Shown: positions 13,721 through 27,073, counted from the stretch's first letter. The stretch is 64,000 nucleotides of DNA from Hofstenia miamia (GCA_004352715.1 SCFE01000103.1:1157238-1221237), one strand, 5' to 3'. The notes: generated by a model not told the origin, from the letters alone. A program made the numbers and translations.

Positions 13721-15360
13721 AAATTTGCAGAATTTGGACTCCGTAGTTGAGCCTTTTGTTGAAAATATAGTTAAATTTGTAGAAAATTATATTAATCCTT
13801 ATGAATTTTTGTGTATATATGGGCTTCAACATCAGGTGAAGTTGTTCTATATCAAACAATTGTAGTTCCCTAGAACTCATCAAATATTAGGCACCCAATT
13901 TTTTTGGATACTCTACTGGTTGTGAGAACGTTCGTAATTAAGAAAAGCGGATTAATTTGGCACAAAAATGTTTGAAACTGACAATAAATTACAAAAACTA
14001 CTTCTTATTACGTAATATTATCCTTAAAGATATGCATGTGATAATATATGCTATGCATCTTGAAGGATGCATTGGTTAATTGAGGGTTATATTTTAAAAT
14101 TATGCAGCGTCCTTTCTAAGTACATACAAGTTTTTACATTTATGTGCTAGTTTTATTTTTAGTTTTACCTTATTCTGAAATTGTTCATTCAAACGTAAAT
14201 TTACGTAGAATCTTAATTAATTACTTTTCACAAAAGTGTTAATTGAGTAACTCATTATAAAGTGCCATAATGAACGTTTCCAAAGCGTTCAATTTCTGCT
14301 TAACTGCATTGCTAACTTTTAAAAATAGAACACAGTTATAAGATAAAGACATTGGATAAAGTATATCTTTATGAAAAAGATGGGAAATTATCAGAGCATA
14401 TGTAAGAAATGTTCTTAATCTTTTATAGCGACTGGTTCGTTTATCAGAAGGCAGGTGATGAAACTGACAGAGATTTGTTGTCAACGATTGTGCGACTACT
14501 TGCTGTAAGTCCAGTTAATTAATAAACGTTCGTCTATTGAACAAACAACGAGTCAACGCGGTGCAGGTATTTAAGAGGAGATATATAACTGCCTGTAGTT
14601 CTATTAAAAAGTTAATCTTCTATTTTTATGCAAACACTTAACACCTTCAAAGAGCATCTTTCTTTGAGAAAGCAATTAAATTTAATCACTTGTTTCTTTA
14701 TAGTTTATTGTTGATACCTAGCATGCCAATTGATTTTGTGCCATAAAACACCAAACTGCTCTTTAAATCTGGTTGCCCATTTAAAGTCATACATTATGGA
14801 GCCATATGCAGAATATGTAGAATAATTATTTCAACAAATTAGCATATGTACATGAATTTATTATATATTTATTATTGTGATAATGTATAACCAGTAGATC
14901 ATAAATTCTGATATACTAATTGGAATTTTTCGTTTACTAATGCTTTATATATTTATTGTAGACTTTTAATTGCGACATGTTTTTAATTTTAAAAAATGCA
15001 TGGAGAATATAAAAAATATTTGGGAATTCTGTCCGACAAAATTAACCGGAATATGGGTGGGAAAATGAAAATTAAAGAGTTACAACAATTAATTTACACT
15101 ATGAATGTAATCTTTCTCATCATTATCTTTTCTTATTTTTTACATTTCAAAGCATTGATTGAACATTGCCTATTATTAAAAATTATAAAATTTTATTAAA
15201 TAGGACCTTTTTTACAAACTTCCAGTTTGTAATATGCTGTCAAATATCAAAGCGGTTCGCAGAATATATTAAGACATTCTAGATGACGAACATCCAGTTT
15301 CAGTGTAATTTTCATGGTCCATATTTAGTACGTAAAATTGATATTGGCATGCAGCAATCT

Positions 15361-15669
15361 TGCCTGATACAAGAAAGATTTGTCTAAGAAGTATTTTTTG
15401 AATTGTGAATTTCAACATCGAACATTATGCTGTTAGTGTATATTTCTTTTACTATATGGCTTTACATAAAATTTTTTTAAATCAGCATAGAAATAATATA
15501 GACCACAATTTTATNTGCCTGATACAAGAAAGATTTGTCTAAGAAGTATTTTTTGAATTGTGAATTTCAACATCGAACATTATGCTGTTAGTGTATATTT
15601 CTTTTACTATATGGCTTTACATAAAATTTTTTTAAATCAGCATAGAAATAATATAGACCACAATTTTAT
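15361..15669. repeat. exact 154-bp direct duplication around a single N
   Basis: 15361-15514 and 15516-15669 read the same base for base, separated only by one N at 15515. No target duplication or element structure is present. The arrangement is what remains when two overlapping contig ends are placed side by side without merging, so the second copy is most likely an assembly artefact rather than a biological duplication. Confidence 0.95.
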
Positions 15670-16249
15670 CAGTTTATGGTATCTTCTGAGTATATGGCGC
15701 TTTGAATGTGCATAATTGCTTCTCAAACAAAATTGAATATTTGTAACTAATAAAAAGGAATGTGCACTAATCTTAATACTTTGTGTGGGTTAAGTGCATT
15801 AGCTGCCAAGAAACCGAGCGGATGCCGCAAATCATGTAGCCCAGCAATTTCCCCGTAGCGAAAGGAAGCATATTCTGATAAGGCGATTTGATTTAATTCT
15901 ATCTGCTCAGTTAAATTTTAAATTTAACGGAATTGATTGAAAAGCATATCTTCTGGATTTAATGCACACTGAATAATATTGAATTTCAAGAAAAACATCT
16001 ATAATTTTGGAAATTAGACCTTATTTTGGAATTCAATTAGCATTTCACAATTAAATTTTTGAAACAGAAAAGTAAAAACTATTTATGACCTCTCCTCTTA
16101 CCAATATTAATTTTATTTAAAGGATTTAAATACTCTTGATATAGAGAATTTTATCTCCTATAATTTTCTAGATATACTAAAGTAAATGAATTTTCTTTTG
16201 ACCAAATATCAATGGAATGTTCAAAATTTGCTTTTCGATACATTTATAT

Positions 16250-16262
16250 TTATATATATATA

Positions 16263-16296
<34 letters not shown>

Positions 16297-16604
16297 NNNN
16301 NNNNNNNNNNNNNNNNNNNNNNNNNNNNNNNNNNNNNNNNNNNNNNNNNNNNNNNNNNNNNNNNNNNNNNNNNNNNNNNNNNNNNNNNNNNNNNNNNNNN
16401 NNNNNNNNNNNNNNNNNNNNNNNNNNNNNNNNNNNNNNNNNNNNNNNNNNNNNNNNNNNNNNNNNNNNNNNNNNNNNNNNNNNNNNNNNNNNNNNNNNNN
16501 NNNNNNNNNNNNNNNNNNNNNNNNNNNNNNNNNNNNNNNNNNNNNNNNNNNNNNNNNNNNNNNNNNNNNNNNNNNNNNNNNNATATATATATATATATAT
16601 ATAT
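16250..16604. repeat. (TA)n tract with 286-base assembly gap
   Basis: TA repeat, with one TTCA interruption near 16262, runs into N from 16297 to 16582 and resumes as TA up to 16604. Open frames spanning the gap encode only Tyr-Ile repeats and are not genes. Confidence 0.97.
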
Positions 16605-17032
16605 CCCCTTCAGACATTGCAATGCAATTCTAATTGCAAAAATTATTTTTTGTTGTTATTATAAATATTTAAGGAAAAATATAGTTTTTGTTTGTAAAAT
16701 AATTCATGTGTACATTTGATTGAAGCTTGTCTTAGTTTAAGCAATTATTTTCCATAAAGCAGTGAATGGAATTATTTAAAGGCCTTTATAACGCTCCTCA
16801 GATGACTTCAAATTTAAGAACATTGCTCTCTTCCACATACACAAAAAATATCGATTGTGAAAAAATTGTCAATATTTGTTAACAATGACTTATTATATCC
16901 ATTATGTCAATTTTTAACTTAATTACAAGTGTAAGGTTAGTAAAATATTTAAAAATTATTAATTTTATAATCTAAGTAGGGTAAATAATCTAAGCAAAAC
17001 ATGTTTACAATTGTACACATAATGACTGAAGG

Positions 17033-17034
<2 letters not shown>

Positions 17035-17063
<29 letters not shown>

Positions 17064-17117
17064 NNNNNNNNNNNNNNNNNNNNNNNNNNNNNNNNNNNNN
17101 NNNNNNNNNNNNNNNNN

Positions 17118-17150
<33 letters not shown>
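17035..17150. repeat. (TA)n tract with 54-base gap
   Basis: A TA run enters N at 17064-17117 and continues after AGA as TA to 17150. The minus-strand frame across it (16965-17255) is an artefact of the repeat. Confidence 0.97.
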
Positions 17151-17154
<4 letters not shown>

Positions 17155-20100
17155 TACATATAATTAAATTTTTTTGAGCACTTTGACAGTTCTGTTCCCT
17201 TCAAAATAGTATACATATAGAAGGTACACAAAATGAGAATGAATTTTTTATTCATTCTAGTAATTTAGTTTCCCTAGAAAGCAGAAAAATTGCGATAATT
17301 TGAAAACGGGTCTTTTATCTGTCAAATAAATAGAAAAAGACGTCATTGCTAGAGTTCATGGAAATTTAATTATTTCTAATTGCAGACCTCAATGAATTAC
17401 AGTAATAACAGTGAATGACCAAGGGAAGTCAGGGTGAACTCATTCTGCTAATACAAATATTAGATATTTTGAAATAAAGATTAGAATTTCCCCAAAAAAG
17501 ATATTTTGCTACCAATGAGTAAAATTAGCTGCACATAAACTTATAGTTTTTCTAGAAAGCAAATAAAGTTCAAGTTAGTCTATAAAATATAATAAACAAT
17601 ATAAATCTTTTTGATCCAATTAGTTGTCTCTGCCTTTTCATGAACTCATGAAGTGAAAGCTTGGGAAATTAATGTTATATCCAAATTCAATACGATTATA
17701 ACAAATTGTTGAGATATTCAAAAATACGTGGTATGTGCTAAAGCCAATCAATGAAATGGATTATACGTAAAAACGCATTTGACAGACAAGAAATGATGGA
17801 TGTAAATGTTTGATTGACAGCTGTTAAAACAAATGAATTGAACATGCCTTTATATCTAAGCTTGGAAGGAATTTCACACATATGAACATTATGAACTGCT
17901 ATTTAAATTGTTGATAAATTTTTTAACTGTTATTTGAAAGCACTCTGCATGTAAATGAGGAACATTTCAAATATACAGCTATAATTAGTTTTAAAGAATC
18001 TAATAGAATACATGTGGAAAACATATGTAATGGTGTAGTCTTTGCCTAAAACTAAAGTTTTCTGTCTGTGCCTACTGTATTTTGTGAAATCTGATAAAAT
18101 TAAAAATTGATTTAAGTAAAACAATTTATAGATGAAGAACAAAAAAGGGATTTGATAGCTTCAATATTTGTTGAAGTCATTCTAGAATTTTAGGCATTAT
18201 GTTGTAAAGGCACAAGAGGGCTTTAGCAACTCGATAAACTCGGTAAGATGATTTTCAAAATATTAAACAATTAAAAAACTATGTGAACTTAAAAAACATG
18301 AGTCAGCTCAATATAGTTGAATTGCTTCTTAACTGGATACAATGAATTTCCAACTTCCAAAAATATTGTAAACGAATTTAAGTTATCTGGAAAAAGAGCA
18401 AAAATATTTAATGTCCTGCTTAATTTTAAGAATAAACTTTCTTTTTCATTGTCTTTTTTCAATTAATTTCTTTTACTAATATTTCTCGCATGTATTGTCA
18501 ACAGCAGACGAGTTGTCATTAAACATTGAGAATTAACAATTGAGTTTTATGCATAGAATTTCAAAAATATTCTGCCTGCTTAAAACACTTTAGTAAATAG
18601 ACATTTAACGCTGGTTATTTCGTGCAGCAAATTTAGCTAGATATTCAAATATTCTAAAAAAAATAAACTTTTCCTATGAAGAAGTTCTTTAATAATAATG
18701 GATCATAAAACAGAGAATATTTTTTTCAAAATGCATGTATAAATCTATCATAATTCTCACAAAACGTTTCAGTCAAGAATTAAAAAATTTAAAATTTCAG
18801 TATTGACTTTGCCACTTTCACGTGCAAACTTAGCACAGAAACAAATATATTTACTTCGTTGCCCTATATTTAAAACAATGAGTCAATACATCAAAGCCAA
18901 GATTTCAATAACTTTTCATTGAAGAATTTAAATATAAACACGATGTGACATAAAATTTAGTTGAATGATTTTTTCAGTGATTTCAGTCAATTTTGGAATT
19001 TAGGTACAATTTTAAACAAAAAACATACTTTTTGAGTAATATGTATTCTAAATTTTACAAGGCCTACATAGCATTGCTTTGTTGAGTTAATGTCTACGAC
19101 TATATACTGCAATGGGATACTGAAGTTTCAGCCTTCCCTGCTATTTGTTTCAAACAATAATTCATTAACCTCAGTCTCTCTGTTGTGATGTGTCACATAG
19201 GGTATTACAATAGGGAAAAGAAGTGTTTGACATACTTTCATGCTCCTTGTATACTACATAAACATAAAAACAACGCACTGTGCTTATTACAACATTACTC
19301 ATGCTTTCCCTGCAAATATGGCTTCTTGTAAATGCAAGACCTTTGTGAATTTTTTCTGTTACATTTGTGAATATTATATTCTGAAAAATCAACCCTTTAT
19401 AAATATAGTGATTGATGCAAAAAATCTTCTGAATTTAGTATTTATCAAGATTTTGGATGTTGACACCCAAGTAATATTGACTATAATGAGATCAATAGCC
19501 CTTGCCATTTCCTATTTTCATGTTTGGCCAGAATCGAAGAACCACAATATTGACAGCTATTTCTATCTATGAATAAAGAGTTTTCTCGAATATCTTGTTA
19601 TCAACACAACTCCTGAACCTGCACTTCACAGGATTGACCTCCAATACTTAAATATCTTGATATGAAAGTACCGATCCTTAAGCTACAAAAAATTTTCAAG
19701 GAGCAAGTGAGGCAATTCAATAGTGATTTTTCTATCATAAATTTTTAGGATACCTATTATATTTCCAATAAGAAAAATCGACATTTCTTTGCTACATTGA
19801 AAAGATGGAATATTGCCCAGAATGTCTACGAAACTTCATTTTCTGAAATTTCAGAAGAATATTCTTCTGAAAAATTTAGGTTTGCTTAGTGATGTGAAAA
19901 GAGAAAAGTACACAAACTGCTCAAGTGTGGTATATCTAGATCATATTCAAATGAATAGAAAATAACACCTTATGAGTATAACTTGGTATCATAAAATTCT
20001 TGTATTTTTCCAATAAATAAAAACAATCTATTTATTTGCTATTTATCACTATTTAAAAATTTGTTAAAACGCTAAGATTCTTGAAAATATCACAAATAAA

Positions 20101-20589
20101 TTAATTTGAAAACTATCCCACTTAGGTCATATTTTGGCTTCATGTTTTCTGGTTGAATGCAAAACATCTGTTTACATTAAGATCAAAATACAATTAGATG
20201 CCTATGTACATTTATGAAAGATATTTCCGGATTTTTGGTATCTCCATCATAGTACATAGTACCAGAAACAGTAAAAAAAGCACTCAACTAACAAAAATTA
20301 TTTTTATGTCACACTGTATAATCAATACATGTTTCCAATATCCTTGATTTCTTAATTGTTGCACTGAGGCAAACATACGAGAAATATTTTAGCATCGGCG
20401 TTGGTTTTTATCGATCAGGTTAAGTTTAGTATTTGTAAATATTTAGACATTAATTTTGCATATAAGTTATACTTTTCATTGTAAATAGAGAACAATTTTA
20501 GTCGTAAAGTTGATAATGCGCCATCTCTAGCGATATCGCAATATTGTGTGATAGTTTGCTGTATGAAATACGTTTTCATTAACATGGAA

Positions 20590-20590
<1 letters not shown>
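17151..20590. other. AT-rich noncoding stretch
   Basis: No recognised gene or element. The longest real-sequence frame is 110 codons on the plus strand (19240-19572). It has a spread of ordinary residues but no motif, signal peptide or family likeness that I can name, and it is overlapped by a minus-strand frame. I treat it as chance unless transcript data say otherwise. Confidence 0.5.

Positions 20591-20622
<32 letters not shown>
20591..20622. repeat. (TA)n microsatellite, left flank of a hAT-like element
   Basis: A TA run that ends four bases before the proposed transposon start at 20627. A matching TA run begins at the other end (22684). Confidence 0.95.
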
Positions 20623-20626
<4 letters not shown>

Positions 20627-21000
20627 TAGGGATAGAATCCGGTTAGTGAATTGATTAAACCAGATACCGGAAAATTTGACTGCCGGATATGGGATAATTT
20701 ACCGCATACCGGATAATATATTGTTGAATTATTACTAGGGCAAGAAGAATTATGACTTAAAAAATAAATATGACTTTATTTTTTTAACAAAATATGACGG
20801 AATTTAGTTAAATTTGCCCTAAAATATGAAATAAATTTTTCAAAATGATCCATTTAAACAATATTAAACGTTTTTCTATTATTGAGAACAAGATAAAAAA
20901 CAAAACAAATACAAAAACTTAATTAATGCAAATCAAATTTTTAAAACAACTATTTCAGTAAATTGTAATAACTGCACATAAATTTCTATATATTATTGTA

Positions 21001-21105
21001 GTTAAGATTTCTGTCATAGCCTAAAAGTGTTCTCACCATACAGAAAGGTCTCTCAGTGCAGCCCCTTGCTTGACACTTTCATAATCTAGCATACAATTGC
21101 TTATC
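21001..21105 (-). pseudogene. possible hAT transposase C-terminal remnant
   Basis: Reading the minus strand gives a broken frame containing TERPFCMVRTLLGYDRNL. This resembles the C-terminal dimerisation motif of hAT transposases (S-E-R-x-F-S-x-A-G ... R-N-x-L). One in-frame stop lies just upstream of it, and I could not follow the frame into other conserved blocks. Its position inside the proposed hAT element supports the call, but the motif is short and degenerate, so chance resemblance is possible. Confidence 0.3.
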
Positions 21106-21376
21106 CCCTTTTCTTCTTCATAGCAGTAAAACTGTTATTTTCTGATAGTTTATTTCACAGGTACTATTTTCTAGATCAAGGGTGGGAGCAATAACAACAT
21201 CTGGTGGAATTTCAACTCAGTCAAACATTCAACAACTTTGATTTTTAAATGATAGCAGCCTTAGTTGAAGCAATTAGATTTGTAAACCCTCATATGTTCT
21301 GCCTGAATACGCAAGAAACAATTCTGCAACGGGTGTTCCTTGCAAAATCAATGAAATGATAATGTATATAGTTCCT

Positions 21377-22047
21377 TTAACTTTTAAACGAAGTGTGATG
21401 CAATTTTGTTACCCCAAGAACAACTAAATAGGAATTTGAGCTCAAATCAAATTGGAAGAACCTGATATTTTGTTTTGTGACTTATCCATATTTTTTAAGT
21501 ACTTTTTGACGGCACAATATGGGAATCATCCTAACTTTGCTTATCAAGATTCAACAAAAACATCAATAGTCTAAATTTGAGGTAGATTTGTTGCCCAGAA
21601 AAAAATCATCTTAAAACTCTTGCCTTAAGAATATTGCTAATTTTTTATAATAATATCTTGATGGAAGAACCCTAGTGCTATGATTTCATGAAAATTTTAT
21701 TAATATTCATGTAGCTTGTACCCAAAAAACATCTAAATTGAGAAATTCTCACTCTTTTTAGTTTGTGTATACTATGATTTTTTTGCATAATATTAAATTC
21801 AAAATCCTTGAGTCATAAGCGTGATATAGCTTTTTTCGCAGATTGTCTTCTTGACATAGCAACTAAAATATGCAAAAATCTTGAAGAGCAAAGTTAGGAT
21901 GATTCCAATATTGTGCAGTCAAAAAGTACTTAAAAAATGTGGATAAGTCACAAAATATCAGGTTATTCCTATTTGGTTTGGGTTTAATATCCTAATCTAA
22001 TTTTTACTGGAGTAACAAAATTACCTCAAACTTAGTTTAACCGTTAA
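21377..22047. mobile_element. foldback element with long inverted repeats
   Basis: The segment at about 21461-21540 and the inverse complement of about 21880-21965 match over roughly 75 bp with few differences; shared words include GACTTATCCA, TTTTTTAAGTACTTTTTGAC and ATCATCCTAACTTTGCT. The similarity extends outward more weakly through AATTTTGTTAC to TTAAC..TTAAAC at both outer ends, giving arms of about 170 bp around a ~340-bp centre. I found no clear target duplication. No coding capacity was seen. It could be a nested MITE or an inverted duplication within the surrounding transposon. Confidence 0.65.
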
Positions 22048-22173
22048 TATTTTTCCATTTGCCACATACATTGCCAGTCCTAGAAGCACTTAGACCAGTG
22101 GTTCGGGTCGGATCCGGTCAACAATTAGCTAGCAATTAAAATTCTCAGGGGTCAGGCAAGGAAGTATATTAAA

Positions 22174-22182
<9 letters not shown>

Positions 22183-22212
<30 letters not shown>
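22183..22212. repeat. (TA)n microsatellite
   Basis: An AT run of about 30 bp inside the proposed 2-kb hAT-like element, shortly after a CGGGTCGGATCCGGTC tract (about 22107-22122). Confidence 0.95.
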
Positions 22213-22215
<3 letters not shown>

Positions 22216-22680
22216 CTCAAATGATTTAAAGCAGTCACAATCCAGCATTAAGTTTTAAGTTTTTCTTAATTTTAATGAAACAATCCTGTAGTAAGACTTT
22301 TGTGACATTTCAGTCACACACATTACCGCATTTTTCCATGACCTTATTACTTCCTATTTAACTGCATCCAAGGTCTGGAAATCATCTATTTTTAAACAGA
22401 GTGCAAAATAGAACAACAACAAAATATGACTTTTGGTTGCCCTAATTGTTAATGAAGAACAACCGTATTTCTCAATTAACATCGAACTCATGTGGATGAA
22501 AATAAATGAATACTAAATAGAGTACGTCCTGATATGTCAGAAAAACTTGTTTTGTTGTATGACAACTTCCATATAATGGAAAAAATATAGCTTTTCCTTG
22601 AAAATTCCCTTTTTAAATCAGGTTATATTTTATCGGGATCCGGTTGTGAAATTTCTGATTTTGCGGATTCCGGCACATCT

Positions 22681-22683
<3 letters not shown>

Positions 22684-22712
<29 letters not shown>
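22684..22712. repeat. (TA)n microsatellite, right flank of hAT-like element
   Basis: A TA run beginning where the proposed transposon ends. With the run at 20591 it suggests insertion into an older TA tract. Confidence 0.95.
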
Positions 22713-25502
22713 ACTTAGAAATATATTAAGACATAGTTATTGCTGAAATCATAGTTTGCTTTTATCCCAAAATATTTGAAAATACTTCATTAATAAAATA
22801 GCTTAAAAACACTGAATACACACGCCATCATATGCTTTGCTTGATAATTCCCTAAACAATCAAAGTTAGATACATAGGAATACATTTTCCGTACATACCT
22901 CTTGCTATGCAATTAACCCTCTTGATATTTGGTCAGCAAAGTTGAATTTTTATTATAAATCAATAACATATATTCATTTTAAATTTTTAAGTTCAATGAT
23001 TTTTTATTAATGAAATCACACACTGACATTTTGGACAATAATTTTATTGCAAATGACAGATATCTATCATTGATTGGATTATAATAAATTGAGGCTGCAA
23101 TATTAAAAAAAACCATTTGTTATGTTTTTTATGTGGTCGGATATGTCTTCTTTAGATTTTTATTCTCTGTAAGAAATTTGCATTAAAATTTAATAGCTTG
23201 TGAATAATTGATCAAGATTTAATTACTTCCGCTGATTAACTTTAACAAATTCAGTCGCAAGGGCATCGTTCGTAAAACAAAGCGTGGGAGTGTCGCACAA
23301 ACAGCCTTTTTAGAAATTTTATAATTAGGCCAATTCATGGCTAAGTTATGGACATACATCCAATTGATCCCTTTGCCTTCGAATTTTACAAATAATTTTG
23401 TTAATCATAGGCTTGCTATTTCTAATGAATATTTGATTCTTTTCTAATTGCTATTAAGTGTTGCGTAATAAACAACTAACGAAACAAATCAGCTTAATAA
23501 GTTTTAAATCTGCTTATTTATATATTTATATAAAAATAGATTAAAATATAAATAAATAGGAAAACGAAGTGAGACTTTTATGGGCTAAGTATATTAATAT
23601 ACGCATTCCATGAATATAGATGGGCTTCCCCTTAGGGAATAAAATTATGGGTATTTATGCTTTTTTTAAATGTTGCAGAGATTTATGTTTCGCACTCTCT
23701 GAACAAATATTTAATTAAATTTAGTGTTTCTCCCAGTTGGAACCAACGAATGGAAATTGAACTATGTGGCTGTTTTGAGGTTAAGTTTTAAAATTTGCTA
23801 GAACTAAGAGGTGAATATATAAATAACATTTGCCTTCGGAGTTCACCATCTATCCAAGCAATGGAAGAAGTTCTATTGCAAAACAATATACTTATGGAGA
23901 CATCATAACTTTCTAATCTGAGAATCTTGTCGAATTCATTCTCAATGTTCTACAATCAATGTTTGTTTTACATAAAATTTCATTCAAAAAAAATGATCAA
24001 TTGTGTTTTGGTGATTTGATAAGCAACCTGCATCTAATAAAGATGTCCTAACTGTACGACCCAAATTGTGCAATAACTTTCAATATCGCTATCGTTAACG
24101 ATGAGTATTTCATTATAAAAATAAATGTAGCAACATATGATATAAAGATCATTGTACATTAAGTCCTAGAATTATACAGATGAGCTCCATAGTTGTTGCC
24201 CTCAGCAACAACAAAAAATGGCTTGCATAACGTATATTACCCTGATGAAACCCAAAATATTATCTGATACTATAATCATTTAACTATATTAATTATTCCT
24301 AGTTGTAATTTATTTAAAAGTTTTTCACATGTAATCTCTTCTCCTAAATTTGGACAATTCTATTATAAAAACAAAGAAAATCTCAAACTGACACAAAGAA
24401 AATTTTTATGCCAAATATGGATTCATTTCTCATCCAAAATGCACTAAGATCCTACAAAGCTTCCAAATGAGCTCACACATATTATGCTAATAATATAATT
24501 TAAATTTTTCCTGATTCCTAAGTGAAAATAGAAGCGCCATTGTATATTAATACCGCCAACTTTAAGTAGTTTTGCATTCATGCCTTAATACTACAAATAT
24601 ATATTTTAAATTTATTTTATTCAAAGCAAAAAGTAACTTTATCAATTTTACAAAATTGTATTATTGAATTTGTACTATTAAAAATATATTACATTTTATA
24701 AGTATCATTGATGATATTTGCATTCCAATCTTATTACTCTAATGCTAAAAGTTCCTTTGTCCGGATTGGTATCAATGTGAAATTTATGATACATCTTCGT
24801 TATTGCGCAATTTCTATATTTTATAGAATTGTACATAGAAAAATATTTGTTTCTGTAGAGGTGAATTTTTATATGTGCTTGGAAATTTTAATTAAATTGG
24901 CAAGGACTCACTGATTCTGCTTGCTGAGATTCAAGATAACAATTATCAATGCATGGCTAATTTCGAAAATGTAATTTTAGAATTATATTTCATATTCTTT
25001 CTTTCAAATTAACCTATTATATGGCTGGCTTTTCAGTTTAAAATCCTGCCTGCATCAATCTGTTTAAATTCAGATTAGTAAAATCAGACAAAGCAATATT
25101 TGTAGATACCAGTCTAATAACAAAAACAAAAGAATTGAAAATTTTAAAATTGAAATAATCACTAGCAAAGGTGGACCTGGGTTTGTTCGATATCATTTCT
25201 AAAAATTTGCGGATGTGGTTGCGGGGGGGGACGAAAGAGGAATTAGGTAAGGGAATTCAAAAGGGTGGGTAGGTAATTTTACGTTTCATTCTTCGTAAAC
25301 AGTCATCAATGCATGGTATTGGGCATTGTCGCATAATTGCGATGCAACTTTAATTCATTGAATAACACTAAAAAACTATGTGAGGAAGAATTGATAGAAG
25401 GACATCATAGTCGTAAATGGCTTAAGTTCAGATATGAAAACCTAAAAAAATTAGGACTCCCTAAACCTCATTGACACAATATGCAATTAGTGAATGCATA
25501 TA
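22713..25502. other. AT-rich noncoding stretch
   Basis: Nothing recognised. A short plus-strand frame at 24708-24914 has no motif. A run of eight G occurs near 25225. Confidence 0.55.
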
Positions 25503-25672
25503 CACATATATATATATANNNNNNNNNNNNNNNNNNNNNNNNNNNNNNNNNNNNNNNNNNNNNNNNNNNNNNNNNNNNNNNNNNNNNNNNNNNNNNNNNN
25601 NNNNNNNNNNNNNNNNNNNNNNNNNNNNNNNNNNNNNNNNNNNNNNNNNNNNNNNNNNNNNNNNNNTATATA
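25503..25672. repeat. (TA)n tract with 148-base gap
   Basis: TA repeat enters N at 25519-25666 and leaves as TATATA. The four open frames crossing it are artefacts. Confidence 0.95.
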
Positions 25673-25957
25673 ATTCAAGCTCTGGATACAAAATTTTAAA
25701 ATATAAACAGGGCGCTGTATGCAAAAAAATCTCTTAAAGTGCAAGATACTATGACAGACTGCCCTGGATACGATCCAAATTTTTTTTTGAAAACAACTGA
25801 AACTCATACATAGGAAATTTGACCCTAAATCCAAATGTACAATGTAAAACTTTTTGGATGAAGTCAAGTATTATGGCTTTCCATCAAAAATGCACTGGAT
25901 ACTATGGTAAATCACAAACAACGGGTGCTGAATACAAATTCATAGTATCTAGAGCCC

Positions 25958-25975
25958 ATATATATATATAAATAA

Positions 25976-26025
<50 letters not shown>
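25958..26025. repeat. compound (TA)n/(TAAA) tract
   Basis: TA repeats interrupted by TAAATAAATA and TTTATA variants. Confidence 0.93.
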
Positions 26026-26942
26026 TCAATGATTCAACCAATTTTATATTGCTTGATTGCTCAAATGTCTGGTATCAATTTAAACTTTATGTTAATAGAT
26101 AAAAATGTTTTTGAAAGTGCAAAATTTTACTCATAAAATCAATGCTAGCAATATTGTAATTTGCAGGCAATGCTCTAAATTAGTTTCTGGGATCTATGAT
26201 ATGATATCGAATATTATGACCAATATGTTTTCAAAAAATAGTTTCACTTCCCGTCAATAAATATTGTCTTATAAGACAAGTTAATATAATAGACCTCATA
26301 AATTAGATTATTAAGTTTTAATGAAGTCAAAATTTTAAAATAATTAACACACATTCGGTAGTAAAATTAAAAATTCTACACTAATTAACTGGTTTTTGAA
26401 ACAATTTTCTTAGAAATGTGTAGCTTAATAGTAAGCAATCCTTATGAAAAATGATTTACAATTATCTGGCATAATTTATGACTTCGTGTCAAAATCTTAA
26501 TTTAAACAATTATCTGTTACTGCTCTCAGCACGTTCTTTAGTTTTACAAAGGCTTTGTTAAGTACGACTTTTATTTTGAACTTTACAATTTTAAAATCAT
26601 CAGACGATGGGCACATGGAATGCAGCAGAACACAGAGCTGACATAAATGACCTCAATACTGATTTATTATTTTGAATAGATATTCAAATGTAGATCTACC
26701 TCAACATTGCGAGAGAGACTCCACGGTGGCGAGAATATGACATTGATTTTGATTTATCTGACAATTAATTAGTTTATTTAAATTCTTGTTACATTTGTTT
26801 GTTAGATATGTTATTGGAAAATTCAAATGGCATTGCATCTTTCTCATTTTTATTTTATAATAAGAGCAGTTAACATTTTAAAATTAAAAAGTGCCTAAAA
26901 CTTAAATTTAAGAAATTTTCCATTTTTTGAAAATATAAATTT

Positions 26943-26968
26943 ACATATACATATATATAAATATATAT

Positions 26969-27000
<32 letters not shown>
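26943..27000. repeat. compound (TA)n tract
   Basis: TA repeats with TACATA and TAAATA interruptions, about 75 bp before another pure TA tract. Confidence 0.93.
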
Positions 27001-27004
<4 letters not shown>

Positions 27005-27073
27005 ATATTTTCTTAATACTTACCAAAAAACTTGCTTACAGCAAATGTTTTACATTTTGTCTAAATTTCGACT

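Larger units (their letters stand above)
8689..15360. other. AT-rich noncoding stretch with a few GC-richer patches
   Basis: No gene was recognised. The many small frames (10205-10390 plus, 10753-10944 minus, 11162-11447 minus, 11899-12093 plus, 12502-12750 plus, 14239-14484 minus) have no motif I recognise and no supporting context. The segment 10205-10345 is clearly more GC-rich than its neighbours and might be an exon or an old repeat; I cannot tell which. Small hAT-like end fragments are listed separately. Confidence 0.55.
20627..22683. mobile_element. hAT-like DNA transposon, about 2.06 kb, degenerate
   Basis: The left end starts TAGGGATAGAATCCGG. The right end read on the minus strand starts TTGAGATGTGCCGGAATCCG, so the termini share T.G.GAT and ATCCGG words. 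Near the left end, ACCGGA, CCGGAT and ACCGGAT recur (20680-20720); the right end has GATCCGG and ATTCCGG. The flanks are atatacat (20619-20626) and atatatat (22684-22691), an acceptable 8-bp target duplication, but inside TA repeat this proves little. The interior holds a possible transposase relic (21001-21105), a foldback element (21377-22047) and another TA tract (22183-22212). The boundaries are inferred; the CCGGAT-rich ends are seen directly. Confidence 0.5.

Noticed and set aside
16186-16719. Open frames of up to 177 codons across the N-gap
   Set aside because: They consist of Tyr-Ile codons from TA repeat and unknown bases; the same applies to the frames over 17064-17117, 25519-25666 and 59395-59566.
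19240-19572. 110-codon plus-strand frame as a gene
   Set aside because: No motif, no family likeness, an overlapping antisense frame and no context; plausible as chance in this length of AT-rich DNA.
24191-24211. GTTGTTGC...GCAACAAC hairpin as a terminator or RNA element
   Set aside because: An eight-base stem alone in long AT-rich DNA is expected by chance and has no context.
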